64,000 bases of DNA, taken from Brevipalpus yothersi (lineage: Eukaryota; Arthropoda; Arachnida; Trombidiformes; Tenuipalpidae). The notes below the pieces were generated by a model that worked only from the letters and a program-made list of their open reading frames with translations, had not been told where the DNA came from and did no database searches. A program made the position numbers and the translations under genes. The first letter of the stretch is position 1; the number at the start of each line of letters is the position of its first letter. Shown here one piece after another: positions 1 through 10,706 of this stretch. The stretch lies in contig QZCP01000212.1 in NCBI GenBank assembly GCA_003956705.1, positions 39,876 to 103,875 of the forward strand. Direction: 5' to 3'.

Positions 1-58
<58 letters not shown>
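1..58. repeat. (GA)n microsatellite at the window edge
   Basis: An uninterrupted GA dinucleotide tract opens the window and probably extends beyond it. It is the first of about ten long GA/CT tracts in the window. Confidence 0.95.
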
Positions 59-62
<4 letters not shown>

Positions 63-1100
63 GGCCTGAATATCGCTACAGTCATCGTTCATTTATAATT
101 CTAATCATCAATATCGACATAGACAGGGAAAGAGAGAAGAAAAGAGAAAGAGAAATGGATATAAAAAAGAAATGCCTTCCATTAGAAGAGAACTTCTTGA
201 AGACTGTCAAAACTATCAATTCATGCCACTTTAGCTTATCCATTCATTTTTTCTCATATTCAGTCAACTCTTCTTCTTCATCATCTTTTTACATCATCTT
301 GAGCTGATTTCAATACCTTCAATACTTGCCATTCAACCCTTTTGTACCTGTTACTACATGAATAACATTGGAAAAACTTATCAAATGCACACTATGGAGA
401 TGCTATATATCTTCAAGAAGCCCACACATAATCAAAATGAGTGGAGAAGAAGAGGAAGAGGATAAGTTTACAGGCTGTTGGATGGAAAAGTCTTTCCGGC
501 TAAGTGTGAATGAACGTTGTCTATTCTACCTGTTGTGAGTATGAGTGTGAGTATGTGATTCGTGTTCTCATGCAAAAAGTACCAAGTGTTGATGGTAATC
601 ACCTTCATGGATCGTGATCAAAATTAATCAGAAGAGAGAAAAAGAGGTTTGAGTGATCAATCAGATGGGCCACGCGATAGTTGATTCACCAGCAACATCC
701 AAACCAATACACTTACGATGATGATGGAAGTGGGCAAGAAATTACATTTGATTGAGTTTGTGGAAAAAGGAGGAGCGAAAAAAATTATCAGCACTGATTG
801 TACTTAACCATTTTTTGCGGCAAACTTTGATGATCATCTAACTTATCGGTAATGATTCATTCACAAAGTGGTCTCAATAAAGGGTTCAAATGGTGATTAA
901 GTGATACTTGAATGTTGCTCGATATTGTCAACCAATATGCTGATCATCTTGCCATTTAGTAATAACTGTAGTTTTTTGCTCACCCGATACACTTAAGGTT
1001 GGTGAGGAAGAGATATCATAATATCAGAGTTTCATCCATATTAATTATCATGTGAGGAGAGATATTTTTGCGCCAAAAATTCACATCGTGTACATGAATA
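59..1100. other. Intergenic stretch, no gene seen
   Basis: I see no credible reading frame, RNA gene or structured repeat here. The sequence is AT-rich with short purine-rich patches. Confidence 0.5.
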
Positions 1101-1177
1101 CATGTGTATATAACTTACACACATGTTCCATGTATTGCTCTGCAGAGCAATACAGAACGATTTCATGAAATCGTTCT
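1101..1177. repeat. Cluster of inverted repeats with two abutting perfect palindromes
   Basis: Positions 1131-1154 form a perfect 24-bp palindrome centred on CTGCAG. Positions 1154-1177 form a second perfect 24-bp palindrome centred on TTCATGAA. The two share one base. Just upstream, 1101-1125 is an imperfect inverted repeat with arms CATGTGTA and TACACACATG. Such a cluster could form cruciforms or be the end of a mobile element; a decayed transposase-like sequence begins about 90 bp further on. Confidence 0.85.
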
Positions 1178-1269
1178 TCGATTTTTTTGACAAAAATGTG
1201 TTTTTTTTCTAACACAAAGTTCGATTGGGACGGAGAAACCACTACCAAACTTTTTCACTTTCCTTTTCA

Positions 1270-1646
1270 ACTCATAGATCAGAAGCAATTCCATAGGCTT
1301 GAGCCAAAGTGCGGCCATAGGATACAATTTTTTACCTTATTCTGAAAGTATTCCAATCGATCAGTTTTTTTTCAGAGTCAAGCCATTTAGGACTTGGTCG
1401 GATGACAAGTTTTCGATTTTCTCTCTTGAGTTCACCTGAGAGAATTGCAGTTGATTTTGATCTTCAATCATGGATCTTTTTTTGATCGACACATAATTCA
1501 GAGGCAGTTTTATTTAAATTACCACCAGTAAAATCTAATTTTCTCAAAGCGTCACGTTTGAATAGGAGAGTATATGATCCTCGTTCATCTTCACTCATTA
1601 TTGTAATTTGACAGTTGCAAATGATTTTGTTTTTAATTTTTGTCAC
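1270..1646 (-). pseudogene. Decayed transposase-like relic (pogo/CENP-B or psq-type HTH)
   Basis: The minus frame contains a stretch reading SYTLLFKRDALRKLD...NLNKTASELCVDQKKIHD. This resembles the N-terminal helix-turn-helix of pogo/CENP-B-like transposases: a basic FK.DAL start, then an A..L.VD...I helix. The frame then meets TGA where these proteins usually carry a Trp codon (TGG). Downstream the same frame stays open and still looks coding, with RPSPKWLDSEKKLIDW and then YGRTLAQAYGIASDL after another stop. Several stops over a short length imply an old, inactive copy. The family assignment is by pattern only. Confidence 0.4.
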
Positions 1647-2454
1647 TGTGCTCTACTGTTTTTTTCAATTAAACTGATTTCTTCGGAGATGCGAATTCAG
1701 CTTCAACTACAAGGATATACACTGTACTGTTATGGGCCAACGAGTCTATAGCCATTTTGTCTTAAAAGCGTAAAAAACTGGCAGATAGGAAAAAGAAGGT
1801 AAATTTATTTCAACAATCAAGTCGAAAATTCCAAATGATTTGAACACTTTCATCTAAAAGTCAAGCATTCTCAGATACATCTGTCTTTTCAATATGGAAA
1901 TTTCTGGGAGCTTTCTCTAGAATATGTTTTTCAGTTCACAAAAAATCATCAAATAATGCAATATCAGTGAGATTTAAAAAACCTGGGCTCATAGTATATC
2001 AATGATACCAAGTTTTTTTGAGTATGAAAAATAGAAAATTTAATTAGATTGCGATAGTCAAATAAATATCATCAAATCATAAAATCAAATAAACTAGAAG
2101 AAAAAAAAGTTTCAAATAAAACCGAGAAAAGTGATCTGAACTTATGGTGTTCCTGGCGCCACCGCTTGTTGGCGGGCAAAAAAAGTAGAATAAAAGTTCG
2201 ATCAAAAGTTTTTGAAACTTTTCTTAACGGTACTAATTTTCTCTCTCTCTCTTCCTTGGTTTTATTTGATTCGATTGAAGGTGTTTTTTCAATTGTGTGC
2301 ATAGAATATTACGTCCAATTTTGATCATAATTGGAATCGAATCGAGATAAGCTGATCAATATGAACTGTGAGTTGAATGAGAACTTTGAATGCTGAACAA
2401 AAAATTTTTTCACGATATTCAGTACACACGAAAATATGAATGAAAAATCACTGA
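1647..2454. other. Intergenic stretch, no gene seen
   Basis: A low-complexity AT-rich interval. The short minus frame at 2072-2302 has no family features and I do not treat it as coding. Confidence 0.45.
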
Positions 2455-3092
2455 TATAAAGTATAATACACTTGATCTATCTGCAAACTATTTCATCAAT
2501 ATGGCTATAATAAAGCAGGTATCCATGCCCGGGAATATTCATAATTCATAAGCTGGGGAGTAGAAAAATTCAATCGGAGAACTTTACCATTCTCAGCAAT
2601 GACAATATCCTCGATTTCGTTATTTTCAATAATTCCTCTTGCTGTAAATCATATCTTTCCGCGAAATTCTGTTCTCATGATTGGTACTTTTGTCATCATG
2701 TCAGTGGTCATATGCGTTTATGCATGTGAACTTTTTCCTACCACCATGCGGCAACATGCCATTGAGAGCGGTTCAATTTCTGGGAGAATAGGCTCCATTC
2801 CTATTACAATTGGTGAGTAATTCTCTCTTATAGAACTTTTATATGATATAAGTATTTAATAAGAGAAAGAAATCGAACTGATAATGATCGATCTCTTTGC
2901 ATATCATCAATAGAACCGATACATGGGTGTATAATTCACGCTCAGCATCTTTGCATCACTCGGGATATAAGGAGCCCTTATATCACTTCTACACTTCTCG
3001 TACTTCCGTAGGCTCAGGAATAGGTATCATCTCATCTGTCTATGAACTTTTTATTTTTCCGATTGAACGGCCAAAAACTGATTTTCGAGGGT
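2455..3092 (+). pseudogene. SLC22-like transporter relic 1 (3' part)
   Basis: This copies the end of the third coding exon and the last exon of the intact SLC22 gene at 3906-6919. The DNA at 2455-2520 matches 6256-6315. The frame at 2599-2815 then reads SSISLFSIIPLAVNHIFPRN and ELFPTTMRQHA...SISGRIGS, closely matching the intact gene's TM11-12 region. Positions 2905-3000 match the last exon but with an in-frame stop (GTG TAT AAT replaced by a shifted frame) and indels. The region around 2520-2560 has lost bases compared with the gene. No 5' exons are present, so this is a truncated, non-functional duplicate. Confidence 0.8.
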
Positions 3093-3354
3093 GATTTTCC
3101 ATTATTTTCTGGACTGAACCAATCTCATGTGATGTTGAATTATCCAACTAATGTAACCACGACTACTCTGATTGACAGGGTAGTATAAATATGGGAAATC
3201 ATCTCTATAGTTGCTGAATATTCCCAATAGCAAAAGAGAAGGTCCAAACAATCTCGGATGAACATGTATGGCCAGTTCCCTAGACTTCATAGTTACTGTA
3301 CGACTTTTTTTATCGTTTGCTCAAACATTTTTCAATTCCGAATTGAAATGTAAT

Positions 3355-3482
3355 GCTCTCGATCGCACAGGAAGCTACTTCACAAGCACGCCATTGATAC
3401 AACAATCGTCCTTTTTTTAGATACACTTGCCAGTTGGGGAGTTGGAAAATTCAATTGGACACCAATTTTGTGCACATATATG
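3355..3482 (+). pseudogene. SLC22-like transporter relic 2 (short)
   Basis: The stretch from about 3368 (GGAAGCTACTTCACAAGCA) to 3475 aligns with 6278-6380 of the intact SLC22 gene, including the SWGV(E)KFN region (GTTGGGGAGTTGGAAAATTC). It has deletions and no open frame. It is a second partial duplicate between the first relic and the functional gene. Confidence 0.65.
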
Positions 3483-3905
3483 GTTATCACTTCAATTATC
3501 CAGCAGCATCACTTTGATTGCAAAGCATATTAAATGAAACTCTCATCAATCCTTTGGGACAGAACCTTGTTTGTTTATTTGCAGGGCACACTTAAATGTA
3601 GTTCAAGGAACTCGAATGAGAGCATCATACTCAGACACAGCTCAATTGTTGGACAATAAATTATTTCATCTTGTATACTTCTGGATCATTTTATTTAATT
3701 CTCAACAACTGGCTTATTATGGTAGCCGTTGAGAGAAAATCCTTGAAAAATGACTGAATCAACTAACCACTCATGATGCTGTTAACTGAGTAGGAGGACA
3801 AGACCATGAACAATCAGTTTCCACGCATGTTGAAAAATCTCAATCATGATACAATCTTCGAGAAAAGTGATCTTTTCATTTATACAAAGTTTTTCAGTTT
3901 CAGCC

Positions 3906-5586
3906 ATGGATGGTGTCGATGAGCCTGAAGGTGTTCCTCTTACTGAAGTGAAAAGTTTGTTAGCTACTAATAATAATGATGGGAATAATAATAAGGAAGA
4001 TATTGATGATGGGCCAATCGAACATGTGTCTGATCTTATCGGAAGTTGGGGACCTTTCCATAGACGACTTTTTATCCTAGCAGTTCTGGTCTATGCAGTG
4101 TCACCATTTTCAAATGCTAGTATCGATTATTACATGATAAAAAGTGATTTTTGGTGCGAAGATGCAGCTTCTCAGGTAAGACCAAAATTTTTCTCACAAT
4201 TTCATGAATATAAGTGAGTTCAGATTTCTTTGAGATTTTTTTTTGTCTGAGATTGGTAACCAAAAAAGTATTAAACAAAACTTTTTCAGCGAGGAAACTT
4301 ATGTCAGTTGGGGTCAGATATAGCTGGTCGAATCAAAATGATGATATCGATTTTACTCTTTAGTATAGTATAGTCCCCTTCGATCCTCAAACTGATTTGT
4401 GAAATTTAACCATCAGCCACTGTCCTCAACTCATGGATTTTCACCCTCTTTGAAATATTCATTCTGAAAAAACTTTCTTCATCATGTACCTCCACATAGA
4501 AAAAATGATAAAATGACATAGAAAGGATTCTGGCAGAAAGTTCAGAGAACAACTGGGTGATATTTTTGTTGATCTTAAAGAGGGTTTACATATTGTATGC
4601 ATTTTATTGTTTAGAGAGACTGAATAGGCATTTTTGAAGAACAATTTGCCAATTGCTACTGACAAAATATTGCTGGCCAAGCTATCAGAGCGGCAAATAA
4701 GTTTTCAGACTTGGTATCTTAGGGTTTAACTATAGAGAGGCAGAGTAACTACACTGTACTTACCATGAGATAAAGAGCAGGCAGGTAGATTTAGTATGGA
4801 GTGTAAGAAACTCGATAGCAAAACTGAAAAAATTAGGCCATTTAGATCACCCAGCCAAGAAGAAATGTCTCGACACATTGTGAAAAACGATACATTTTAT
4901 TACATTTTTTAATGCATCGAATTTAAAAATTATTTATTGCTATGATTAGATGATGTTAATGGATACTGAATTAGATTGATTAAAATATGCAGAAACTCAT
5001 ATATTGACTGCTCTCGATTATATTTTTCTTCTAGACCAGGAGTAAACCACGTTCTTGTGACGTCAAATCGTGCGATAGATGGGTTCATAATACAACAAGA
5101 ACGACTTTGATCAAAGAGGTAGGTAGAGAAAGTTATCAAAATGAACACTCCTTGATACGCAGTATGATTGATCATTTTAGTGGGACCTTGTATGCGATCG
5201 CTTTTGGATAGCATCATTAACTCTTTCATCCTATCAATTGGGCTACTTGATTTCTTGCCTTCTGATCGGTTTTATCTCTGATCGATTTGGTCGAAGATTT
5301 GCTGTCATGATATGTTTGATCGGAGAAATTAGTTGTTTCTTTGCTGGTGCGATGGCTAGGTCAATCGAATTTTTTATCCTTACAAGATTTATCGCTGGTA
5401 TTGGAGGATATGGAAGATTTCTAGCCGTTCTCTGCATGTGTGAGTATAAAAATAGGAGAAGGTACTTCGAAAAAATCAAGATGAAGGATCAAGATGTAAA
5501 TCAAAAATTTAAACTATGTTTAGAAATCATATGTAGGTAAAATTGTTAGCTTATTTCCGAAGAAATATGGTCCCATTGGTCAGATC

Positions 5587-5637
<51 letters not shown>

Positions 5638-6919
5638 CTTCATTCCAATACATATATTCAATATAGACACATCAATTGACAAGTGTTCTGATGAACATCT
5701 GATCGAGGATCACACATCATTTATCGACACATGTCGATAAGTGGTGAGGTGATCCATCAGCACCAACAATTGGTTTGAACCATACTCACACTTTGCATCA
5801 TTTTAGTGGTGGAAACTGTAGGACCAAACTTGAGAGGAAAAATTGTGGCTGCCTACGAATGGGTATGGCATTTGGGACTACTTTTGATGCTTCTAGTGAC
5901 TTATTTCGTTGAAAATTTTCGCCACCTTTACTATGGGATTGCATGCTATCAGCTTTTTGCCCTGGTTCTGGTATATTTCAAAGTACCAGAATCTATTCGA
6001 TGGCAGCTAGTAACGGGTAAAGTTGAGCCAGCTCGAAGGACTCTGGATAAATTCGTTCGATTCGATAATGATGAGCAGAAAAAAGTTTTCCAACGCAAAT
6101 TTGACAAGCTATGTGAATATCTGTCTAAACACCACAAGAAAGGAGAGAAATCTGAGTCTATTATCGATATATGGCGTGTTCCAAGACTTCTGAAATATTT
6201 TCTCACGCTGTGTGTCGTCTGGTTCGTTCAAACATTCTTCAGTCATGGGATGAAGTATAATACACTAGATCTATCTGGAAACTATTTCATCAACATGGCT
6301 ATGATAAAGCAATCATCTGTGTTTGGAAATGCTTTCATGAGCTGGGGAGTAGAGAAATTTAATCGAAGAACTTTACTATTCTCATGTATGACAATAGCAT
6401 CAATATCATTATTTTCCACAATTCCTCTAGCTGAGAATCATATTTTCCTGCGAAATTCTTTCCTTATGATTGGAAATTTTGTCATGGCAATCAATGGGGT
6501 GATTGAACATGTCTACACAGCTGAACTCTTTCCTACTACCATGCGGCAACATGCTTTGGGAAGCTGTTCGATTTCCGGTAGAATAGGCTCCATCTCAGCT
6601 CCATTCCTATTACAACTGGTAAGTTATTCTCTACTCTATAATATATATGATATAAATATTCGATAAGAGAGAAACAGAATTGATAATGATCATCCTCTTT
6701 ACATATCATCAACAGAACCGATACATGGGTGTACAATTCACGCTCAGCATCTTCGCATCACTCGGGATATTAGGTGCCCTTATATCTCTTCTACTTCCGG
6801 AAACAAGAGGAAAAGAGATACCTGATACTGTTGAAGAGATGATGGAGATTACCAAGAAAAAGAATGTTTCATCTGAACAAGAGAAAGGAAGCTTAAGCCC
6901 GAATATCAATAAGTTGTAA
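3906..6919 (+). CDS. SLC22-family organic ion transporter (MFS)
   Basis: Four exons fit GT..AG rules and phase: 3906-4175, 5181-5439, 5807-6618 and 6716-6919, giving 514 aa. It is probably a plasma-membrane carrier for organic cations, anions or zwitterions; the substrate cannot be told from sequence. Diagnostic SLC22/MFS motifs are WDLVCDRFW at the end of the first extracellular loop, GFISDRFGRR in the TM2-3 loop, VPESIRWQL after TM6, TAELFPTTMRQ before TM11 and LPETRGKEIPDT after TM12. The TM1-TM2 loop is short for the family (usually ~100 aa), with few glycosylation sites. Intron 1 is about 1 kb and intron 2 carries a long (CT)n tract. I chose the ATG at 3906 (context GCCATGG); an in-frame ATG at 3846 would add 20 residues. 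Two partial duplicates lie upstream. Confidence 0.88.
5590..5634. repeat. (CT)n microsatellite in SLC22 intron 2
   Basis: An uninterrupted CT tract of about 45 bp lies inside the intron between 5439 and 5807. Confidence 0.95.
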
Positions 6920-7142
6920 TTATTTTGACAAGTGTTTTATGAAAAAATTTATTGTAATGTGATGAATGAGAATTGAAAAATAATTAAAATTGAAGTCCTA
7001 AGATTGGCCACTGAAGCTTTGATAGCTGTAATTTACAGAGTGAGAAGTTTTAACAGAGTGGATTGAGTTGGACGGATACGGAAGTTACATCTCAGGTTGA
7101 AGAGCCGATTTTTGAGGTGAATAAGGATCATTTCTGTTAACA

Positions 7143-7739
7143 TCATGAATTATGACTCTCAAGAGTTCCAAGATTTTCCAAAAAGGCATCTGTAATTAGT
7201 GGTTTTGGTTCCAATGGAATCGACTCACCGGACAATTTTACACCTTGTAATATATTGTAGGCAGCTCTTTGATCAGCTAGAGATTGAAATTCGAGTCCCA
7301 TAATAGCAAATCTAGGGTCAAGGGTCACAACATCGTAGTCTATATCGTAAAGTAGTCTCAAAATTTGTCCACTAAACCAAGATATATTGTGAGGCATATA
7401 TCTTCTCACTTCTAATAGAATATAGAAGCACTTGTTAGCGGAATTATCGGAGCTTTCCAATTCATCTGAAGAATTTTCTATCGGTGGACGATAAGCACAT
7501 TCTTTCTCAATGGATTTGGCTCTCTTAATTTTGTTACTTGGTAGTCGATCAACATGAATCTTTGGAATGGCCGAACTGAATTCACGAATTCTTGAAATTT
7601 TATTACGGCACATGAGCTTCCTGGACTGAATATTTCTATACACATCTTTACGAAAACTTTTTTTCAATCCATTGTAACAGGTTCTTTTCACAACAATATT
7701 ACAGACAGAGCTGATACATGGCGGGTGAATTATACTCAT
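7143..7739 (-). CDS. Unknown protein with an RRM-like C-terminal module
   Basis: An open minus frame gives 198 aa from the ATG at 7739; the frame continues upstream without a better start, and upstream exons are possible. The N-terminal half is basic (many K/R). The C-terminal ~95 residues look like a folded alpha/beta unit: CFYILLEVRRY, then a helix, then TLDPRFAIMGLEFQS and a DQRAAYNIL helix. Its spacing resembles the third module of the NYN-array proteins at 36.8-52.8 kb (FFLLLNFKK ... IDPxxxWGVLGFxSEDDR ... FNPE). That relationship is inferred from pattern and is weak. No signal peptide is seen in the chosen form. I do not recognise a named family. Confidence 0.5.
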   Translation of the reverse strand: MSIIHPPCISSVCNIVVKRTCYNGLKKSFRKDVYRNIQSRKLMCRNKISRIREFSSAIPKIHVDRLPSNKIKRAKSIEKECAYRPPIENSSDELESSDNSANKCFYILLEVRRYMPHNISWFSGQILRLLYDIDYDVVTLDPRFAIMGLEFQSLADQRAAYNILQGVKLSGESIPLEPKPLITDAFLENLGTLESHNS

Positions 7740-8993
7740 GATGAAGAACAAAAACTTTGGAATCTCTAAAAAAAGTTCGGGAAGAAAAGACCAAGTTGGT
7801 ATGGCGAAGTGGAAAGAGCAAGTGAGACAAGAGAGCAGAGAGAGCAGAGAGAGAGCAGAGGGAGAAGGAGGAGATGGAAGAAGAGAGAACACTGTACAGG
7901 AGTGAATGATGATCAACTCTAATTGATACAAGCATGAATACTTAGAATATGTGTATATTAGAGAAAGTGATTTCCAAAGAACTGATCTCATTGGATTAGT
8001 AAGCTATCGGTAAAGCCTTGTGAGAAGGACATTACGGTCACTCTTCGGGATGGACACAAAAAATACCCCGCCAAGTGAATGCTAACTGAACGGGAAGAGT
8101 GTTTAACTTACAAAGAAAGAGAAAACGAAAGAGTAGAGGGAGAGAGAGAGAGAGAGAGAGAAAATGAAAGAGCGAGAGTTCTGTTTTATCTCTCCCGAAT
8201 AGTAATAGTAAAACCATGGTCAATATGCCATTTCTCACTTAATGGTGCAAATTTTTCTACCAGTTGCTTTTTACAGCTCTGTCACTGAACCGCATCCAAT
8301 CTTATGCTACTGGTAATGTTTTCAATTTTGTCTCTCTCTCTTTCTCTCTCTTTCTCTCTCTTTCTCTTACTCCATAGGATTTTCTCTTTCGCTTTCGTTT
8401 GCCTTTTTTTCTCTCTCTCTCTCTCTCACTTTTTCTTCGAACTGCTGAACACAAATGATCAGAGAAGCCTTCGTGGTGAGTCTAATTTATGACCTTCTTT
8501 TTCAGTGACTCACAACACTAGGAAGATAGTATCTTGTTCAATGTGATTTGAAACATTTTCGCATTCATTATCTTTTTCCTAGAAAATGTTCCCTTGAGAT
8601 GCGAGTCATTTGTGTGAATACGTTTTTACAATCTTCAAAGATTTTATTTGACCAAAATGTAGTCATGTTCAATGATCATAGTGTAGATCAACCGTTAACA
8701 GTGTTTTGCAGCATGAATGGTGTATCTCAAGTTACACACTCTTAACATCAGCTTTCATCATTCAATTTTTCTCTCCTCTCTCGAATCCAATATCCAACAG
8801 CCATTCCCAGCCGTAACTTGCCGTCGAAAGTTGTAACATTCAGCCGATTGATCAGAGTTGAATTGATGAGAGAATGTTTCCCATCATCATGAATTGTTGG
8901 CGCCATCCAGACTACAGACAATGGTATACATGTACATGTGTATCTGTATGCCTATCTTGTCAGGAAAATTTTTGAAAACATGTGTGCAGGGAA
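7740..8993. other. Intergenic stretch with GA/CT-rich tracts
   Basis: It holds an interrupted GA-rich block (7828-7875), a (GA)n tract (8141-8160) and interrupted CT tracts (8331-8366 and 8410-8428). The frames here are low-complexity Ser/Leu or Arg/Glu readings of these tracts. No gene is seen. Confidence 0.6.
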
Positions 8994-9296
8994 CTACATT
9001 ACTACTGTATATTGTTTTATATACTCATTGATCTGCTGGAGTGTATTATCATCCTTTATTATACAGCCGTTGGTATTAGGATTGACACCATAACCGGTGG
9101 TGATAATAGTGTTCTCGGAACACTTAGCTGATGAACTCTGTCGGCAGTTTGAGGTTGAAATGCTATGTGTTGTGTTGTAGAAAAATCCAAGGATTGAAAA
9201 TTTAACTAAAAAAATGGTCACCGATGTGAGCTTCAAAAGCCTATTACATATCAGAATTATGCCACCATTTTCATACCAAATGACAAGATTTTCCAT
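8994..9296 (-). CDS. Hypothetical small membrane or secreted protein
   Basis: A minus frame of 100 aa starts with ATG at 9296. Residues ~13-40 are hydrophobic (ICNRLLKLTSVTIFLVKFSI), which could be an uncleaved signal anchor. The remainder is polar with three cysteines (SNCRQ, AKCSEN, NGCIIKD), as expected for a small extracytoplasmic domain. No homologue is recognised and no splice partner is evident. It may equally be a chance frame. Confidence 0.3.
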   Translation of the reverse strand: MENLVIWYENGGIILICNRLLKLTSVTIFLVKFSILGFFYNTTHSISTSNCRQSSSAKCSENTIITTGYGVNPNTNGCIIKDDNTLQQINEYIKQYTVVM

Positions 9297-9443
9297 CTTT
9301 ACTCGGCCAAAGCCCTCAGGCTAGCACAGTGTGATCCAGTATACTAGCATTCCGAAGAGGATTGGGGAAGCTGTGTTGATTCTTTATTGCTCCTCAAATA
9401 AGCACATAAGCGGAAGAACGGAGGAAAAAGAAGAAAAGGAAAA

Positions 9444-9445
<2 letters not shown>

Positions 9446-9514
<69 letters not shown>
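9446..9514. repeat. (GA)n microsatellite
   Basis: A GA tract of about 65 bp, preceded by a purine-rich run (GAGGAAAAAGAAGAAAAGG). Confidence 0.95.
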
Positions 9515-9519
<5 letters not shown>

Positions 9520-9521
9520 GC

Positions 9522-9763
9522 TTAGAAAAAATCTCTGTCTCTTTTGACCAGAGAAAATTTTACGATCGGAGCTTTTTTTCGGTGGACATTCTTTTCGGCT
9601 GAGTAGAGGATGATGTATGTTTTTCGCCAGAACTTCAGCTCATCCTTCAAGTAAAAGAGTGGGGTCAATAGTCCAATAGGCTCAAAAATTTTCCATAGTA
9701 TACCCCTCAAAACACTAGCAATAACTCTCTCCCACTCGTTGTATCGGGTTTCTTATGAGAAAG
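9522..9763 (-). pseudogene. BEL/Pao-like retrotransposon pol fragment
   Basis: The minus frame reads RGILWKIFEPIGLLTPLFYL followed by KDELKFW. This matches the pattern R-x-(I/V)-L-x-x-x-x-(I/F)-(D/E)-P-(I/L)-G-L-L-(S/T)-P found after the reverse transcriptase in BEL/Pao elements, where DPLGLLSP is near invariant. The frame is open only from about 9763 to 9522, with a TAA just upstream, and no protease, integrase or LTR is visible nearby. It is a short dead fragment abutting a GA microsatellite. Confidence 0.55.
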
Positions 9764-9903
9764 TGCTAATAATCAACAACTCTTGAACAATTTACATTTC
9801 GTATTTCTCGCTCTCAGGTTACGACAGTTACTTGCCATCAACCGTTCTCGCAATCCACTGGCAGATTTGCAGGATAATGTTGAAAGTGAATCTAACACAA
9901 TCA

Positions 9904-9926
9904 AACCTAACCTAACCTAACCTAAC
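9904..9926. repeat. Interstitial telomere-like (CCTAA)4
   Basis: Four consecutive CCTAA units (TTAGG on the minus strand) match the canonical arthropod telomeric pentamer. The run is too short to be a telomere. It may mark a repaired break or be coincidental. Confidence 0.6.
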
Positions 9927-10140
9927 ATGAGCCTATTCAAGCTTAGTTCTCTACGAATGGAGTTGATCGAAACATGAGTAGGCGTCAAATTTTTTTTGAT
10001 CATTAGTGGATAAACAAAAATGTTGATGCTTTCACATCCTGTTATGAGATCGATTTCATAAGCAATTTTTTCCCCTCGGAAAACATCAATTACATCTCCC
10101 TCTCCTCAATCCATCAGACTCTGGACTCAAATTAGATTCA

Positions 10141-10213
<73 letters not shown>

Positions 10214-10495
10214 CACTCAAAAGCTGTCATATAAAGAAATTTTAATAAGCACATGCTACAAATGATGCGATCGGCTAAATTATTTCCGCATATTAGCCAT
10301 TATTTAAGAGGAAGAGCTTTCCTTCTCTGGAATCAATCTCCATCCTTTCCTTCTCTACCTCCAGAATTGATCAAATAATCAAATAATCTAACTGTAGTGA
10401 TGAAGCTCAGCTCACCTTCGGCCAGTTTGATCTGAACATACTTCGATCTGATCAAGCTTAGGCCATTCTCCGGAGGACAATCTTGACTATAGCTC

Positions 10496-10557
<62 letters not shown>

Positions 10558-10706
10558 TAGCAAAGTCTTGAACGCTGTTAATAGTATAGATTCTTGAAAA
10601 AACATGATACATCACATGTATCTTACACACGTGGAAAATAGAAAATTGATGAAAACACTTGTTGGGTGATGGAAAAAATTTTAGAACTAGGTATATCACC
10701 TCCCTG
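9927..10706. other. Intergenic stretch dominated by two microsatellites
   Basis: It contains a (CT)n tract at 10144-10211 and a (GA)n tract at 10498-10554. The minus-strand frames across the second tract are Ser-Leu low-complexity readings, not genes. Confidence 0.8.

Noticed and set aside
9331..9525. Plus-strand frame with long Arg-Glu run
   Set aside because: Translation of a GA microsatellite.
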